Source: Haloglomus halophilum
GTDB lineage: Archaea; Halobacteriota; Halobacteria; Halobacteriales; Haloarculaceae
Length of the DNA: 64,000 nt
Direction of reading: 5' to 3'
Assembly: GCF_024298885.1 (NCBI RefSeq)
Contig: NZ_CP101166.1
Coordinates: forward strand, 2,541,149-2,605,148
How positions within the stretch are numbered: the first letter of the stretch is position 1; the number at the start of each line of letters is the position of its first letter. Shown in pieces: positions 53,272-62,945 of the stretch. Both the position numbers and the translations under genes were made by a program. The notes beneath the pieces are model-generated. The model had not been told where the DNA came from. It was given only the letters and a program-made list of their open reading frames with translations, and did no database searches.

Positions 53272-54324
53272 TTACTTCACGTCGATACGAACGCCCTGCC
53301 CCCCGCGAGCGCGGGCCTCGCCCGAGACGGTCGCCTCGCGTTCCTGCCGGCCGACGAGTCGCTCGATGCGCTCCTCCATCTTCGGGTGGGTCGCCAGCAG
53401 GCGCGTGAGCGTTCCCTCCTCGTCACCGTGGACCACGAGGTCCGAGAGGAGGCCGCTGGGTGGGCGCGCCGCGCGGTCGATGCGGGCGAGCGCGCCGGCG
53501 AGTGCCATGGGCCGGCCGGTCACCTCGACGGCGCGGTCGTCGGCCGCGAGCTCCCGCCGTCGGGAGTAGGCTCGGAGCGCGAGCGTGAACACGAACAGGA
53601 CGACCACCACGCCCGCGGTCGCGTACGCGTGCGCCGCCGTGGTGGCCTCGGTGATCTCGCGGGGGGAGTCACCGCGGAGATAGGCGACCGCGCGGGCGAC
53701 GCCGACCGTGAGGATGATGACCGGGAGCAGCGCCAGCGTCACGAGCCCGGTCACGGTGCGGACGACGCTGCTCCCGAGCGTCTTCACCAGCCCGTCCCGG
53801 TTCTCGAGGTGTGCCAGTTCGTGTGCGAGGATGGTCTCCAGCTGGGGGCCATCGAGCAGCCGGAACAGCGACGGGTCGATGACGAGGAGGCCGTCGCGGG
53901 GCCCACCGAGTGCCAGCGCGTTCGGCGTCCCCAGCTGCCCGACGGCCAGCGTGGGCGGGGCGATACCCATCTCCTCGGCCATCGCGCCGACGCGGTCGTA
54001 GAGCTCCGGGGCACGGGGCCGCGGAATCTCCGTGGGTTCGAGCTCACGCCGGAGCGACACCAGGCCGCCCCGGTAGCTGGCGTAGCCGAACGCGAGCGCG
54101 AGGCCGAGAACGACCGCGACCGTCGTCACGGGGTCCGGACGTCGCGCCCAGAGGTAGAGCAGCCCCCGGTAGACGACGAACGCCGCGGCGGCGTAGAGTA
54201 CCAGCACGACGACGCCGACGACGGCCATCAGGAGCCGGAGGCCGGGCCCCGGATCGAACGGGGCCGACGAGCGCCGTACGGCCGGGGTGTCCTCCGACGG
54301 GGGGCGGGGACCGCGACGAGACAC
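53272..54324 (-). CDS. M48 metalloprotease, HtpX-like, second copy (350 aa)
   Basis: Membrane zinc protease. HELAH at residues 168-172, third ligand in RRRELAADDRAVEV, and HPKMEERIERLVG near the end. Hydrophobic segments before (about 33-53, 68-82) and after the motif. GTG at 54324 (MSRRGPRPPSEDT) is one candidate start; ATG at 54228 gives 318 aa, closer to relatives. The long open frame further upstream is a shadow. It differs from the HtpX at 26059 in sequence and neighbours, implying a separate target set. Confidence 0.87.
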   Translation of the reverse strand: MSRRGPRPPSEDTPAVRRSSAPFDPGPGLRLLMAVVGVVVLVLYAAAAFVVYRGLLYLWARRPDPVTTVAVVLGLALAFGYASYRGGLVSLRRELEPTEIPRPRAPELYDRVGAMAEEMGIAPPTLAVGQLGTPNALALGGPRDGLLVIDPSLFRLLDGPQLETILAHELAHLENRDGLVKTLGSSVVRTVTGLVTLALLPVIILTVGVARAVAYLRGDSPREITEATTAAHAYATAGVVVVLFVFTLALRAYSRRRELAADDRAVEVTGRPMALAGALARIDRAARPPSGLLSDLVVHGDEEGTLTRLLATHPKMEERIERLVGRQEREATVSGEARARGGQGVRIDVK

Positions 54325-54398
54325 GCCCACGGGTAGGCGCGGGAGCGACAAGACGGTTGCCGTGGGGCGCGCCGGTCCGTCGCCCGTCCGAGCGGGCG

Positions 54399-56036
54399 CT
54401 ACTCGTCCGGATGGATGTCGGTGACGGTGCCGACGCCCTTCGACTGGCCCTCGCGGAAGACGAAGCGCTGGCCCTCCTCGACGAGGTAGGGGTGGAACTT
54501 GAACCGGAGGCGTGCGCGGCCCGTGTCCCCGGGGAGCAACTGGCCGCCCTCGGGGTAGATGGCGGCGGCCTCGCTCACCGTCTCCAGGTGGACGACGGGC
54601 TCGTACCCCTCGTCGATGCGTGTGGGGTGGTTGAGCACCATCACCTCGGCCTCGAACTCGCGAACCGGCTCCGGGTCGGCCGAGCGCGGCAGGAGGACCA
54701 TCCCGCGCTCGATGTCGGCCTCGCGGACGTTCTTGAGCGCGATGCCGACGATGCGGCCCGCGGTGGCCTCGTCGACGCGGTGGTAGTGCATCTCGATGGA
54801 GCGGACCTCCACCTCCCGGAAGGAGCCGTCCTGCATGGGGCCGAGCAGCAGCTCGTCGCCCGCCGAGACCGTCCCCGAACGGATGGTGCCGGAGGCGACC
54901 GCGCCGACACCTTTCACGTTGTAGCTCCGGTCGATGTACATCTGGAACGGCTCGGCGGCGGCGCCGCTCTCGGTCTTCGGGAGCCGGTGGAACAGCTCGT
55001 CGAGCACCTGCAGCCCCTCCATCGTCACGGCGCTCGTCGTGACGACGGGGACGACCGTCTCGGAGATCTCCTCGATGGCGGCCTCGACGCCGTGCCGGGC
55101 GACCGAGAGGGGTGTCCGGTCGGCGCCCCGGAGGAGCCGCTCGACCTCGCGCTCGACCTCGGCCAGCCGGTCGTCGGTCACCATGTCCGCCTTCGTGATG
55201 GCGACGATGGTCGGTAACTCCGTCGCCAGGAGGATGCCGAGGTGCTCGCGGGTGGTCTTCGTCGGGCCGTCGTCGGCCGCGACGACCAGCAGGCCGTAGT
55301 CGAGCTTCTGCCCGACGAGGCCGCGGATGGTGGTGCGGAGCCACGGCTCGTGGCCCACCGTGTCGACGAAGCTCACGAGCCGGTCGGCCTCCTCGACGAC
55401 GCCGGCGCGGTCGGACTTCCGGTGGGGGTTGTCCATCCGGACGGGGCCGTCCTCGTCGTCGAAGCCGTAGACGCCGTACGAGAGGTCCGCGGAGAGCCCA
55501 CGCTCCATCTCGTGGGGCTGGACGTCGAGGAAGGCCCGGGTGCCGCCCTCGCCATCGTCCGGTTCGCCCGTGACCAACGAGCCGACGAGCGTCGACTTCC
55601 CGTGGTCGACGTGGCCCGCCGTCCCGACGACGATGTGCTCGTCGTCCGTGTCGAGGACGGCGCCCTCGCGGATGGTGGCGACGCCGACGATGCCGCGGCT
55701 CGCTGAGGGGTCGACGCCATCCTCGCCGACGCCCCACGTCTGTACGTCGTCGATGTGCGCGCCGGCCTCCTCGGCCAGCAGGCTCAGCACGTCCATCGAC
55801 TCGGAGAAGGCGTCGGAGGAGATGCCCGCGATGCCGCCGTCGTCCGTGACGCCGACGACGTAGGTGGCCTCGCCGTCGCCGCTCAGGACGCGGTGGCGCA
55901 GTTGCGCGGCGAGGGATTCGAGCCGGCCGTCCGTCAGGTGGACGGCCCGGGTGAGCCGTTCTTTGAACTCGACGCTGCCGCCCTCCTCCTCACCGTGCTC
56001 GATGGCACGGTCGAGGAGGGCCCGGTCGGCTGGCAT
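54399..56036 (-). CDS. GTPBP1-like translational GTPase (545 aa)
   Basis: EF-Tu-related GTPase. An N-terminal region of about 130 residues (MPADRALLDRAIEHGEEEGG, VGVTDDGGIAGISSD) precedes G1 VGTAGHVDHGKST at 138-149, G3 DTVGH, and G4 TKAD, then beta-barrel domains 2-3 (KGVGAVASGTIRSGTVSAGD, and FKFHPYLVEEGQRFVFREGQ). This is the archaeal GTPBP1-like family, implicated in mRNA decay or ribosome-associated quality control in eukaryotes. Role here is unknown. It is 75 bases upstream of the M48 gene on the same strand. Confidence 0.88.
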   Translation of the reverse strand: MPADRALLDRAIEHGEEEGGSVEFKERLTRAVHLTDGRLESLAAQLRHRVLSGDGEATYVVGVTDDGGIAGISSDAFSESMDVLSLLAEEAGAHIDDVQTWGVGEDGVDPSASRGIVGVATIREGAVLDTDDEHIVVGTAGHVDHGKSTLVGSLVTGEPDDGEGGTRAFLDVQPHEMERGLSADLSYGVYGFDDEDGPVRMDNPHRKSDRAGVVEEADRLVSFVDTVGHEPWLRTTIRGLVGQKLDYGLLVVAADDGPTKTTREHLGILLATELPTIVAITKADMVTDDRLAEVEREVERLLRGADRTPLSVARHGVEAAIEEISETVVPVVTTSAVTMEGLQVLDELFHRLPKTESGAAAEPFQMYIDRSYNVKGVGAVASGTIRSGTVSAGDELLLGPMQDGSFREVEVRSIEMHYHRVDEATAGRIVGIALKNVREADIERGMVLLPRSADPEPVREFEAEVMVLNHPTRIDEGYEPVVHLETVSEAAAIYPEGGQLLPGDTGRARLRFKFHPYLVEEGQRFVFREGQSKGVGTVTDIHPDE

Positions 56037-56147
56037 ACGAGAACAGGTAACAGTCGCCCCGACAAAAGGCTTCCCGAACGCGTGTGTCGCGGTATCGTGG
56101 AACAATCGACCCCTGATGTACGGTCCCGGTCGTGCCGGTTCGACCGT

Positions 56148-56531
56148 TCAGGGCCACGTCAACCCGCGCAGGCTGTTCAGCGTCCCGGGGGAGGCGAAGG
56201 GGGTCCCGTCGTGGGCCATCGGCCGCAGAGCGACCAGTCCGTCCAGTCGGTCCTCCAGTCCGGCGCGGTCGGTCGTGTCGTAGCCGGTGACGGTCCACGG
56301 GGGCCAGACCGTCAGCAGTTCGAACCGGCTCCCGGACCACCGAGCGTAGACATCGGCGGCACCGTCCTGGGCGACGAGTGCCAGCTCGCCGTCGGTCGCG
56401 CGCATCGTCTCGATGTGGTCCGAGAGGTCGGCGTCGCCACCGCCATCCGTGACCGCCTGGAAGACGTTGCGGACCGGCTGCTGGTCGGAATGGGACAGCA
56501 GGATATCCCGCACTTCTGTCTCGTCGCTCAT
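56148..56531 (-). CDS. Conserved haloarchaeal protein, unknown function (127 aa)
   Basis: Soluble acidic protein starting MSDETEVRDILLSHSDQQPV. A hydrophobic core segment SRFELLTVWPPWTVTGYD stands out, and the C-terminus ends NSLRGLTWP. No motif or family is recognised. It lies 111 bases upstream of the GTPase gene on the same strand. Confidence 0.6.
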   Translation of the reverse strand: MSDETEVRDILLSHSDQQPVRNVFQAVTDGGGDADLSDHIETMRATDGELALVAQDGAADVYARWSGSRFELLTVWPPWTVTGYDTTDRAGLEDRLDGLVALRPMAHDGTPFASPGTLNSLRGLTWP

Positions 56532-56686
56532 CGGTCGTGCGTATGTGTGGCACGCACATAATCTCCGGGGTGGCCGCGGCTCCCGCTGAGGGTGGAACCA
56601 CGGGCGGGCGGGTCGGTGGTGACCCTCCGGTCACGGGGTCCCGCCGCGGCCGCCACCGCTTTGCCGTGTGCTCGCGTGGGCCCGGT

Positions 56687-57667
56687 ATGGAACGGTCCCG
56701 GCTCGTGGCGGTCCTGCTCGCGACGCTACTGCTGACGGCGGGATGTACGGCCTCACAGCCCGCGGCCCCGCCGGGCGACGGCGGCGTGGACGACGGGCAG
56801 TCCGGTGCCGCGTCGCTCCACGGCGCCGACACGACCGGCAGCGTCACGGTCACCGTCACGCGGGTCGTCGACGGTGACACCCTGAAGGTGGAGTACGACA
56901 ACGGGACCGCCGACACCGTCCGGCTGCTCGGGGTCGACACGCCCGAGGTCCACACCGACAACTCGCCCGACGAGTTCGAGGGCGTCCCCGAGACGGAGGC
57001 CGGGCGCTCCTGTCTCGGGCGCTGGGGCGAGCAGGCCAGCAGCTACGTGAAGGAGACCCTCGCCGGCGAGGAGGTCACGCTCTATTTCGACGCGAACGAG
57101 GGTCGCCGTGGCTACTACGACCGCCTCCTCTCGTACGTCGTCCACGACGGCTCGAACGTCAACTACGGCCTCGTCTCGGGCGGCTACGCCCGGGTGTACG
57201 ACTCGCAGTTCACCGCGCGCGAGGCGTTCTACGACGCCGAATCGACCGCGCAGAACGAGGGCACGGGGCTCTGGGAGTGCGCTACCGAGTCGCCACTGAC
57301 CGGAACGGCGACCGTGACAGCCGATGGCGGCTCCACGGACGGCCGCCTCGCCGTCACTACCATCCACGCCGACGCCGAGGGCAACGACAACGAGAACCTC
57401 AACGACGAGTACGTGACTCTGGAGAACACGGGTGACTCGGACCTCTCGCTGTCGGGCTGGACCGTCAGCGACGAGGCCGGGAAGACGTACACCTTCGGCG
57501 ACGTGACGCTGGCGCCCGGCGAGACAGTGACGCTCCACACCGGGAGCGGCTCCGACACCGCGAGCGACGTCTACTGGGGCCGCGACGGGGCGGTCTGGAA
57601 CAACGGCGGCGACACCGTGACCGTCCGGGACGACTCGGGGTCGGTCGTGGCCGAACGGTCGTACTGA
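56687..57667 (+). CDS. Secreted thermonuclease lipoprotein with lamin-tail domain (326 aa)
   Basis: Cell-surface nuclease. MERSRLVAVLLATLLLTAGC is a Sec lipoprotein signal (Cys 20). The SNase domain spans about 50-205: VTRVVDGDTLKVEYDNGTAD with catalytic Asp, VRLLGVDTPEVH with Arg, YFDANEGRRGYYDRLLSYVV with the second catalytic pair. A lamin-tail (LTD) domain follows (about 235-326: VTLENTGDSDLSLSGWTVSD, FGDVTLAPGETVTLHTG). Extracellular DNA scavenging is a reasonable guess. Confidence 0.9.
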   Translation: MERSRLVAVLLATLLLTAGCTASQPAAPPGDGGVDDGQSGAASLHGADTTGSVTVTVTRVVDGDTLKVEYDNGTADTVRLLGVDTPEVHTDNSPDEFEGVPETEAGRSCLGRWGEQASSYVKETLAGEEVTLYFDANEGRRGYYDRLLSYVVHDGSNVNYGLVSGGYARVYDSQFTAREAFYDAESTAQNEGTGLWECATESPLTGTATVTADGGSTDGRLAVTTIHADAEGNDNENLNDEYVTLENTGDSDLSLSGWTVSDEAGKTYTFGDVTLAPGETVTLHTGSGSDTASDVYWGRDGAVWNNGGDTVTVRDDSGSVVAERSY

Positions 57668-57742
57668 TGGGTCGGCCTGGGGGGCCCGGATGGGCACCCG
57701 CCGACCGTAACCTTTCAACCCGCGCCCGGCGAACCGCGCGCC

Positions 57743-59038
57743 ATGTACGAGCGTCTGAAGGGCTTTCGCGACTTCTTCCCCGCGGAGATGGCCGCCCGGC
57801 GCGCCGTCGTCGACACCGTCGAGGACGTCGCGCGTCGCTACGGCTTCCGCGAGATCGACACGCCCCGCCTCGAATCCGCCGAGATGTGGGCCGACAAATC
57901 CGGCGACGACATCGTCGACGAGCTGTACGCCTTCGAGGACAAGGGCGGGCGCCACGTCACGCTCACGCCCGAGCTCACGCCGACGGTCGCGCGCATGGTC
58001 GTCGACAAGGGACAGGAGCTGAGCAAGCCCATCAAGTGGGTCTCGACCCGCCCGTTCTGGCGGTACGAGGCGGTCCAGCAGGGTCGCTTCCGCGAGTTCC
58101 ACCAGACCAACGTCGACATCTTCGGGACCGACGAGCCGACGGCCGACGCCGAGGTGCTGGCGTTCGCGGCCGACTCGCTCACCGAACTCGGGCTGACCGG
58201 CGAGGACTTCGAGTTCCGGGTCTCGCACCGCGACATCCTCGGGAACCTGCTGGAGTCGTTCGAGCCCGATGTCGACACGCGCGCGGCCATCCGCGCGGTC
58301 GACAAGCGCGCGAAGGTCGACTACGACGAGTACCTCGACCTGCTCGCGGCGGCGGGGATGGAGCGGGCCGACGCCGAGTCGTTCGACGACCTCGTGGCGG
58401 GCGACGACCTCGAGGCCGTGGCCGAGGCCGGCAACGAGGACGTCAACGCCGCCGTCGACAACCTGCGTGCCGTCCTCGACGCCGCCGAGGACTTCGGCGT
58501 CCGCGAGTTCTGCGACGTGTCACTCGCGACCGCGCGCGGGCTGGACTACTACACCGGCGTCGTCTTCGAGTGCTTCGACTCGACCGGCGAGGTCTCGCGC
58601 TCCGTCTTCGGCGGCGGCCGCTACGACGACCTCATCGAGTCGTTCGGCGGCCAGCCCACCCCTGCCGTCGGCGTCGCCCCCGGCCACGCCACGCTCCACC
58701 TGCTCTGCCAGCGCGCCGGCGTCTACCCCGACGAGGCCGTCTCGACCGACTACTATGTGCTGTCGGTGGGCGAGACCCGTCCCGAGGCCCTGCGCGTGGC
58801 CCGTGACCTCCGCGAGCGCGGCCACGTCGTCGAGACGGACCTCAACGACCGCGGCTTCGGCTCGCAGCTCTCCTATGCCGACTCCATCAACGCCGAGACG
58901 GTCGTCGTCGTCGGCGAGCGCGACCTGGAGGACGGCAACGTGACGGTCAAGGACATGGCCAGCGGCGACGAGACCACCGCCCCGTTCGAGAGCTTCCCCG
59001 GCGATATGGAGCGGCCGACGTACGACGATTTCGCGTAA
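57743..59038 (+). CDS. hisS: Histidine-tRNA ligase
   Basis: Charges tRNA-His. 431 aa with class II motifs: MYERLKGFRDFFPAEMAARR, motif 2 STRPFWRYEAVQQGRFREFH, LDYYTGVVFECFD, GGGRYDDLIESFGG and motif 3 VGVAPGHATL. C-terminal anticodon-binding domain ends near YDDFA. Normal length. It stands alone between the nuclease gene and the glycosyltransferases, with 75 bases to the preceding stop. Confidence 0.97.
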   Translation: MYERLKGFRDFFPAEMAARRAVVDTVEDVARRYGFREIDTPRLESAEMWADKSGDDIVDELYAFEDKGGRHVTLTPELTPTVARMVVDKGQELSKPIKWVSTRPFWRYEAVQQGRFREFHQTNVDIFGTDEPTADAEVLAFAADSLTELGLTGEDFEFRVSHRDILGNLLESFEPDVDTRAAIRAVDKRAKVDYDEYLDLLAAAGMERADAESFDDLVAGDDLEAVAEAGNEDVNAAVDNLRAVLDAAEDFGVREFCDVSLATARGLDYYTGVVFECFDSTGEVSRSVFGGGRYDDLIESFGGQPTPAVGVAPGHATLHLLCQRAGVYPDEAVSTDYYVLSVGETRPEALRVARDLRERGHVVETDLNDRGFGSQLSYADSINAETVVVVGERDLEDGNVTVKDMASGDETTAPFESFPGDMERPTYDDFA

Positions 59039-59094
59039 CTCGGAGGTTTGTGTTCAGTTGCCGAAATTGTGGGAATGAATCTGGGATTATGAGG

Positions 59095-60222
59095 TTATCT
59101 GCTGGATAATTCGCCGAACAGCGACTCGTACTCTCCCGCGACCCGTGACCAGTCGTAGTCCAGCGCCCGCTCCCGTGCCCGCTCGCCCATCGCGTCGACC
59201 GCGTCGCGGTCCCGCGCGAGGCCGTCGAGTGTCAGCGCCAGTCGTTCGGGCGTGGGCTCGACCACCTGTCCCACGGCGTCGTCGACCACGTCCGTCGCCG
59301 CGCGCGGCGAGGCCACCACGGGCGTCCCCGACGCGAGCGCCTCCAGCACCGTCAGCGGCATCCCCTCGTACGCGGAGGGCAGGACGAACACGTCGCTCCG
59401 GGCGTAGCGCGCGGGGAGGGCGGCGTCGGGGACGTAGCCGAGGAACGTCACGCGGTCGCCGACGCCGGCGCGCCGGACGCGCCGCTCCAGTTCCCCGCGC
59501 AGCGGTCCATCGCCGCCGACCGTGAGCCGCCAGTCGCCGTCCGACCGCTTGACGGCGTCCACCAGCCGCCCCGGTCGCTTCTGCTCGACGAGGCGACCCT
59601 GGAAGTGGATGTGGACGGGCCTCTCGTCGTCGCCCCCGGCGCCGCCCGCGCCGGGGTGGAACCGCTCGGTATCCACGCCGTTCGGGATGTCGACGAGCCG
59701 GCCGTCCGCGGCCGGGTCCGGTCCCCCGAGCCGGCCGACGCGCGCGATGTCCTCGCGGACGTTGTCGGAGATGGCGACCACGCGGTCGGCGTGGCGGGCG
59801 ATGCGGCGCTCCAGCGCGGCGTAGGCCAGCGCCTGGGGCTTGCCGACGATACCGCGCGCGCCGGCGCGGGCGAGCCAGCCGTGCCAGACGAGGTGGAAGA
59901 CCATCGCCGTCGGCACGTCGAACGCGGCCCCGAGGGTGGCACTCTCGTCGGTCAGGAGGAGGGCGTCGCAGGCCTCGGCGTCGGCGCGGGCGGCGCGCGC
60001 GAGCCCGAGTTCCGTGACGGGGTTGGCCTTCACGTCGCGTGGTGAGGGGTAGGTCCGCACGTCGATGTCGCCGATACCGTCGCGGCACTCGCGTGGCTCG
60101 TCGGTGAAGACGGTCACGTCGTGACCGCGCGCACCGAGCGCGCGAGCGAGGTGCTCCGTGTGGCGCTCGCCGCCGCCTGGTTCTGGCCGCGCGAAGTACG
60201 CCTGGAGGACGCCGACGTGCAT
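59095..60222 (-). CDS. Glycosyltransferase, GT4-like (375 aa)
   Basis: Retaining GT-B-fold enzyme. MHVGVLQAYFARPEPGGGER carries the N-terminal Gly-rich loop, then LVDIPNGVDTERFHPG and the donor-binding SDVFVLPSAYEGMPLTVLEA, with the E-x7-E-type motif of family GT4. Likely role in surface glycan or N-glycan/glycolipid synthesis; donor and acceptor unknown. It is 28 bases downstream of the second glycosyltransferase, same strand. Confidence 0.9.
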   Translation of the reverse strand: MHVGVLQAYFARPEPGGGERHTEHLARALGARGHDVTVFTDEPRECRDGIGDIDVRTYPSPRDVKANPVTELGLARAARADAEACDALLLTDESATLGAAFDVPTAMVFHLVWHGWLARAGARGIVGKPQALAYAALERRIARHADRVVAISDNVREDIARVGRLGGPDPAADGRLVDIPNGVDTERFHPGAGGAGGDDERPVHIHFQGRLVEQKRPGRLVDAVKRSDGDWRLTVGGDGPLRGELERRVRRAGVGDRVTFLGYVPDAALPARYARSDVFVLPSAYEGMPLTVLEALASGTPVVASPRAATDVVDDAVGQVVEPTPERLALTLDGLARDRDAVDAMGERARERALDYDWSRVAGEYESLFGELSSR

Positions 60223-60250
60223 CAGCGACCGCCCCGGGGAAGACTGGGCA

Positions 60251-61486
60251 TCAGAAGCGGGCCTGGAAGTCGGCGTAATGCCCGGCGACCAGTTCGCGGA
60301 GCCGTGTCTCGAACGTCTCGCGGGAGAACTCCTCGACTGCCGCGCGTGCGTCGCCGTCGGCGAGGCCGTCGCGCTCGAAGCGCGCGAGGGCGGTCCGGAT
60401 GCCCGCTGGCGTACCGTCGTGGGTGTAGCCGTTCTCGCCCTCGTCGACGTGCATCCCGGGGAAGCCCGTCTCGTTGACGAGACACGCCTTGTCCGAGGCG
60501 TTCGCCTCGACCGGAACGATGCCGAAATCCTCCCGATGGCCGTTGAACACGACCGCGCGACAGTTCGAGAGGAGCGCGCGCTTCTCGTCCTCGCTGACGA
60601 AGCCCCGGTAGTCGACGTTCGGGAGCGAACTGACCCGCTCGCGGACGCGCGCGGCCACGTCACCCTCCGGCCCCGCGAGCAGGAGCCGGCGGTCGGTGCC
60701 GGCGAACGCTTCGACGACGGCCTCGACGCCCTTCTCGTCGTCCAGCCGGCCGAGGTGGAGGTAGTAGCTGCCGTCCGTCCCGGCCGAGGGGTGGGTGTCG
60801 TCGGGGGGGCTACCGCGCTCCCGTGCCACCGGCGCCCCGCCGTCCGTCCGGTACCGTTCCAGCGGCACCGGTGGGTAGAGCACCTCGGATTCGCGGTCGT
60901 AGTACTTCCAGAGGCGGCGCGCGATGACCGGGCTGTTGGCGAGGTAGTGGTCGACGCGGCGGTCGACCGCCGCATCGCGGGTCCGGAGGTAGCGCAGGAG
61001 CGGGCGGCCGAGCAGTCCGAGGGCCGACCCCTTGCGCTCGTGGTAGAGGTCGTAGAACCAGCGGGGCGGGGAATGACAGTAGTTGATGTGGAGGGTGTCG
61101 TCGGGCGTCACGACGGCCCGGGGGGTCGCCCCGGAGGTCACGAGCACGTCGATGTCGCCGTAGTCGCGCCAGTCGACGTCCTCCCAGATGCCGTACTCGA
61201 AGACGCGGTCGAGGCTCGCCTGGGCGCGCCGGAGCGGGGTCAACGAGAGGTCCTCCAGCACGTCGTGGAACGGGATATCCGACGGCCCGGCGGTCTCGGT
61301 CGGGGGGGCGACCGTGTAGATGCAGTCCGCACCGAGCGTCTCCGCGATGGCGCCGGCGACCCGGACGGCGCCGCCGATACCCCGGACGCGCCAGTGGGCC
61401 ACCGCGATGGTCAGGTCCGCGATGTCGACCGATGGTCGCTCGGTGCCGTCGGCGCCAGCTGTCGCGCCGGTCGACTGGCTACTCAC
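60251..61486 (-). CDS. Glycosyltransferase family protein (411 aa)
   Basis: GT-B-like glycosyltransferase. It has the N-terminal IADLTIAVAHWRVRGIGGAV and the C-terminal donor site FNGHREDFGIVPVEANASDK; the linker TYYLHLGRLDDEKGVEAVVE-like stretch SYYLHLGRLDDEKGVEAVVE confirms the fold. GTG start at 61486 is chosen over ATG 61588 because a TATA-like CGTATAAC lies upstream at 61548-61555 (minus strand) and earlier residues are not family-like. Likely forms a two-gene unit with the preceding enzyme. Confidence 0.85.
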   Translation of the reverse strand: MSSQSTGATAGADGTERPSVDIADLTIAVAHWRVRGIGGAVRVAGAIAETLGADCIYTVAPPTETAGPSDIPFHDVLEDLSLTPLRRAQASLDRVFEYGIWEDVDWRDYGDIDVLVTSGATPRAVVTPDDTLHINYCHSPPRWFYDLYHERKGSALGLLGRPLLRYLRTRDAAVDRRVDHYLANSPVIARRLWKYYDRESEVLYPPVPLERYRTDGGAPVARERGSPPDDTHPSAGTDGSYYLHLGRLDDEKGVEAVVEAFAGTDRRLLLAGPEGDVAARVRERVSSLPNVDYRGFVSEDEKRALLSNCRAVVFNGHREDFGIVPVEANASDKACLVNETGFPGMHVDEGENGYTHDGTPAGIRTALARFERDGLADGDARAAVEEFSRETFETRLRELVAGHYADFQARF

Positions 61487-61646
61487 TACCGGCGGTGAGG
61501 TGGAACGCGTGGAAAACGTTTGTGGCCTGAAACGGTCGGGCTCAGGGGTTATACGCCCCCTAAATCCAGATTTGCTAGAGGATGTCACTCCCTTATATTC
61601 GTTAGTCGAACCTAGTGCGGCCCAACTCCTTAGACGATATTACCAT

Positions 61647-61668
61647 TATAATTCATAAGGGTTTTATC
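61647..61668 (+). promoter_or_regulatory. AT-rich promoter region of isocitrate lyase
   Basis: ATTATAAT and TTTTAT lie 57-78 bases before the start of aceA inside an unusually AT-rich stretch (about 61555-61675), so either could serve as the TATA box. Its sharp contrast with the flanking GC-rich DNA supports a promoter. Confidence 0.4.
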
Positions 61669-61724
61669 CGCCCTCGCGTCAGGGTCGGACAGAGTACGGG
61701 CCTTCGCGCCCGCTCAGACAACCA

Positions 61725-62792
61725 ATGGCACACGACAACGACGGCAAGGACGAGGTTGCGAGCCGCGTCCAGAACACGGAATCTATCGTTCGAGAGGTCG
61801 ACAACAAGGCTGCGCGCGAGCTGCGACAGAAGTTCGAGGAGCAGGACTTCACGTTCGCGCCCGGTCTCTACCACGCGCTCGACGCGCGCCTGGCCGAGAT
61901 GGCCGGGCTCGACGCTGCGTACATGTCGGGCTACTCGACGGTCCTGGGCCAGTTCGGCTTCCCGGACCTCGAGATGGTCACGATGACCGAGATGGTCGAG
62001 AACGCAAAGCGCATCGTCGAGGCCACGAACCTGCCGGTCGTCGCCGACTGTGACACCGGCTACGGTGGCATCCACAACGTCCGCCGAGCGGTCCGCGAGT
62101 ACGAGAAGGCCGGCGTCGCCGCCGTCCACATCGAGGACCAGACGACCCCGAAGCGCTGTGGCCACATCGCCGGCAAGAAGATCGTCCCGCGTGACGAGGC
62201 GAAGGCCCGGTTCGAGGCCGCCGTCGACGCGAAGCAGGACGAGGACACCATCATCATCGCCCGCACCGACGCGTACGGCTCCGCCAACGGTGACTGGGAG
62301 GAGCACCTCGAGCGCGGCCGGATGTACGCCGACGCCGGCGTCGACCTGGTCTGGCCCGAGATGCCGGACCCGTCCCGCGATGACGCCGTCGAGTACGCCG
62401 AGACCATCCACGAGACCCACCCGGACCTGCAGCTGGCGTTCAACTACTCCAGCTCGTTCGCGTGGTCCGAGGAGGAGGACCCGCTCACGTTCCAGGAGCT
62501 GGGTGACCTCGGTTACCAGTACATCTTCATCACCCTCTACGCCCTGCACAGCGGTGCGCACGCGGTCTACGAGGACATGAAGAACATCTCGGAGAACGAC
62601 GAGGAAGCGCAGTGGGACCTCGAGGACCGCTACCTCGGCCACGAGACCGAGAGCCACCACGAGCTCTCGTTCGTCTCGCGGTTCCAGGACATCGAGGCGC
62701 AGTTCGACCCCGAGGCCAAGCAGCGGATGGAGGAGTCCGCCGGCTTCACCGAGGAGGAGTCGGACCCGCTGACCTCGAACGACGACGACTGA
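61725..62792 (+). CDS. aceA: Isocitrate lyase
   Basis: Splits isocitrate into glyoxylate and succinate in the glyoxylate shunt. 355 aa, of the ICL/PEP-mutase superfamily; the ICL motif KRCGH lies at residues 143-147 after IEDQTTP, and [10 protein letters not shown] carries Mg-binding acids. Length and motifs match the haloarchaeal enzyme described in Haloferax. No malate synthase is in the window. Downstream is an M28 peptidase, upstream two divergent glycosyltransferases. Confidence 0.92.
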   Translation: MAHDNDGKDEVASRVQNTESIVREVDNKAARELRQKFEEQDFTFAPGLYHALDARLAEMAGLDAAYMSGYSTVLGQFGFPDLEMVTMTEMVENAKRIVEATNLPVVADCDTGYGGIHNVRRAVREYEKAGVAAVHIEDQTTPKRCGHIAGKKIVPRDEAKARFEAAVDAKQDEDTIIIARTDAYGSANGDWEEHLERGRMYADAGVDLVWPEMPDPSRDDAVEYAETIHETHPDLQLAFNYSSSFAWSEEEDPLTFQELGDLGYQYIFITLYALHSGAHAVYEDMKNISENDEEAQWDLEDRYLGHETESHHELSFVSRFQDIEAQFDPEAKQRMEESAGFTEEESDPLTSNDDD

Positions 62793-62945
62793 TTCCGTCG
62801 TAATCCGCGGTCTATTGCGATCCTTTTCTTCACCCGCTCGTCAGTGGCTTCTTTCGGTTGAAATCTCGGAGGTTCAGGTCGTGCTCTAGCTGTTTCCTCA
62901 TGATCCATCCGCCCACGAACACCCGGCCGTTCGGACCCCGGACCT

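Noticed and set aside
53272-55737. Minus-strand 821-codon frame joining an M48 protease to sequence over the GTPase
   Set aside because: The upstream 470 codons are an out-of-frame shadow of the GTPBP1-like GTPase; the protease starts near 54324 or 54228.
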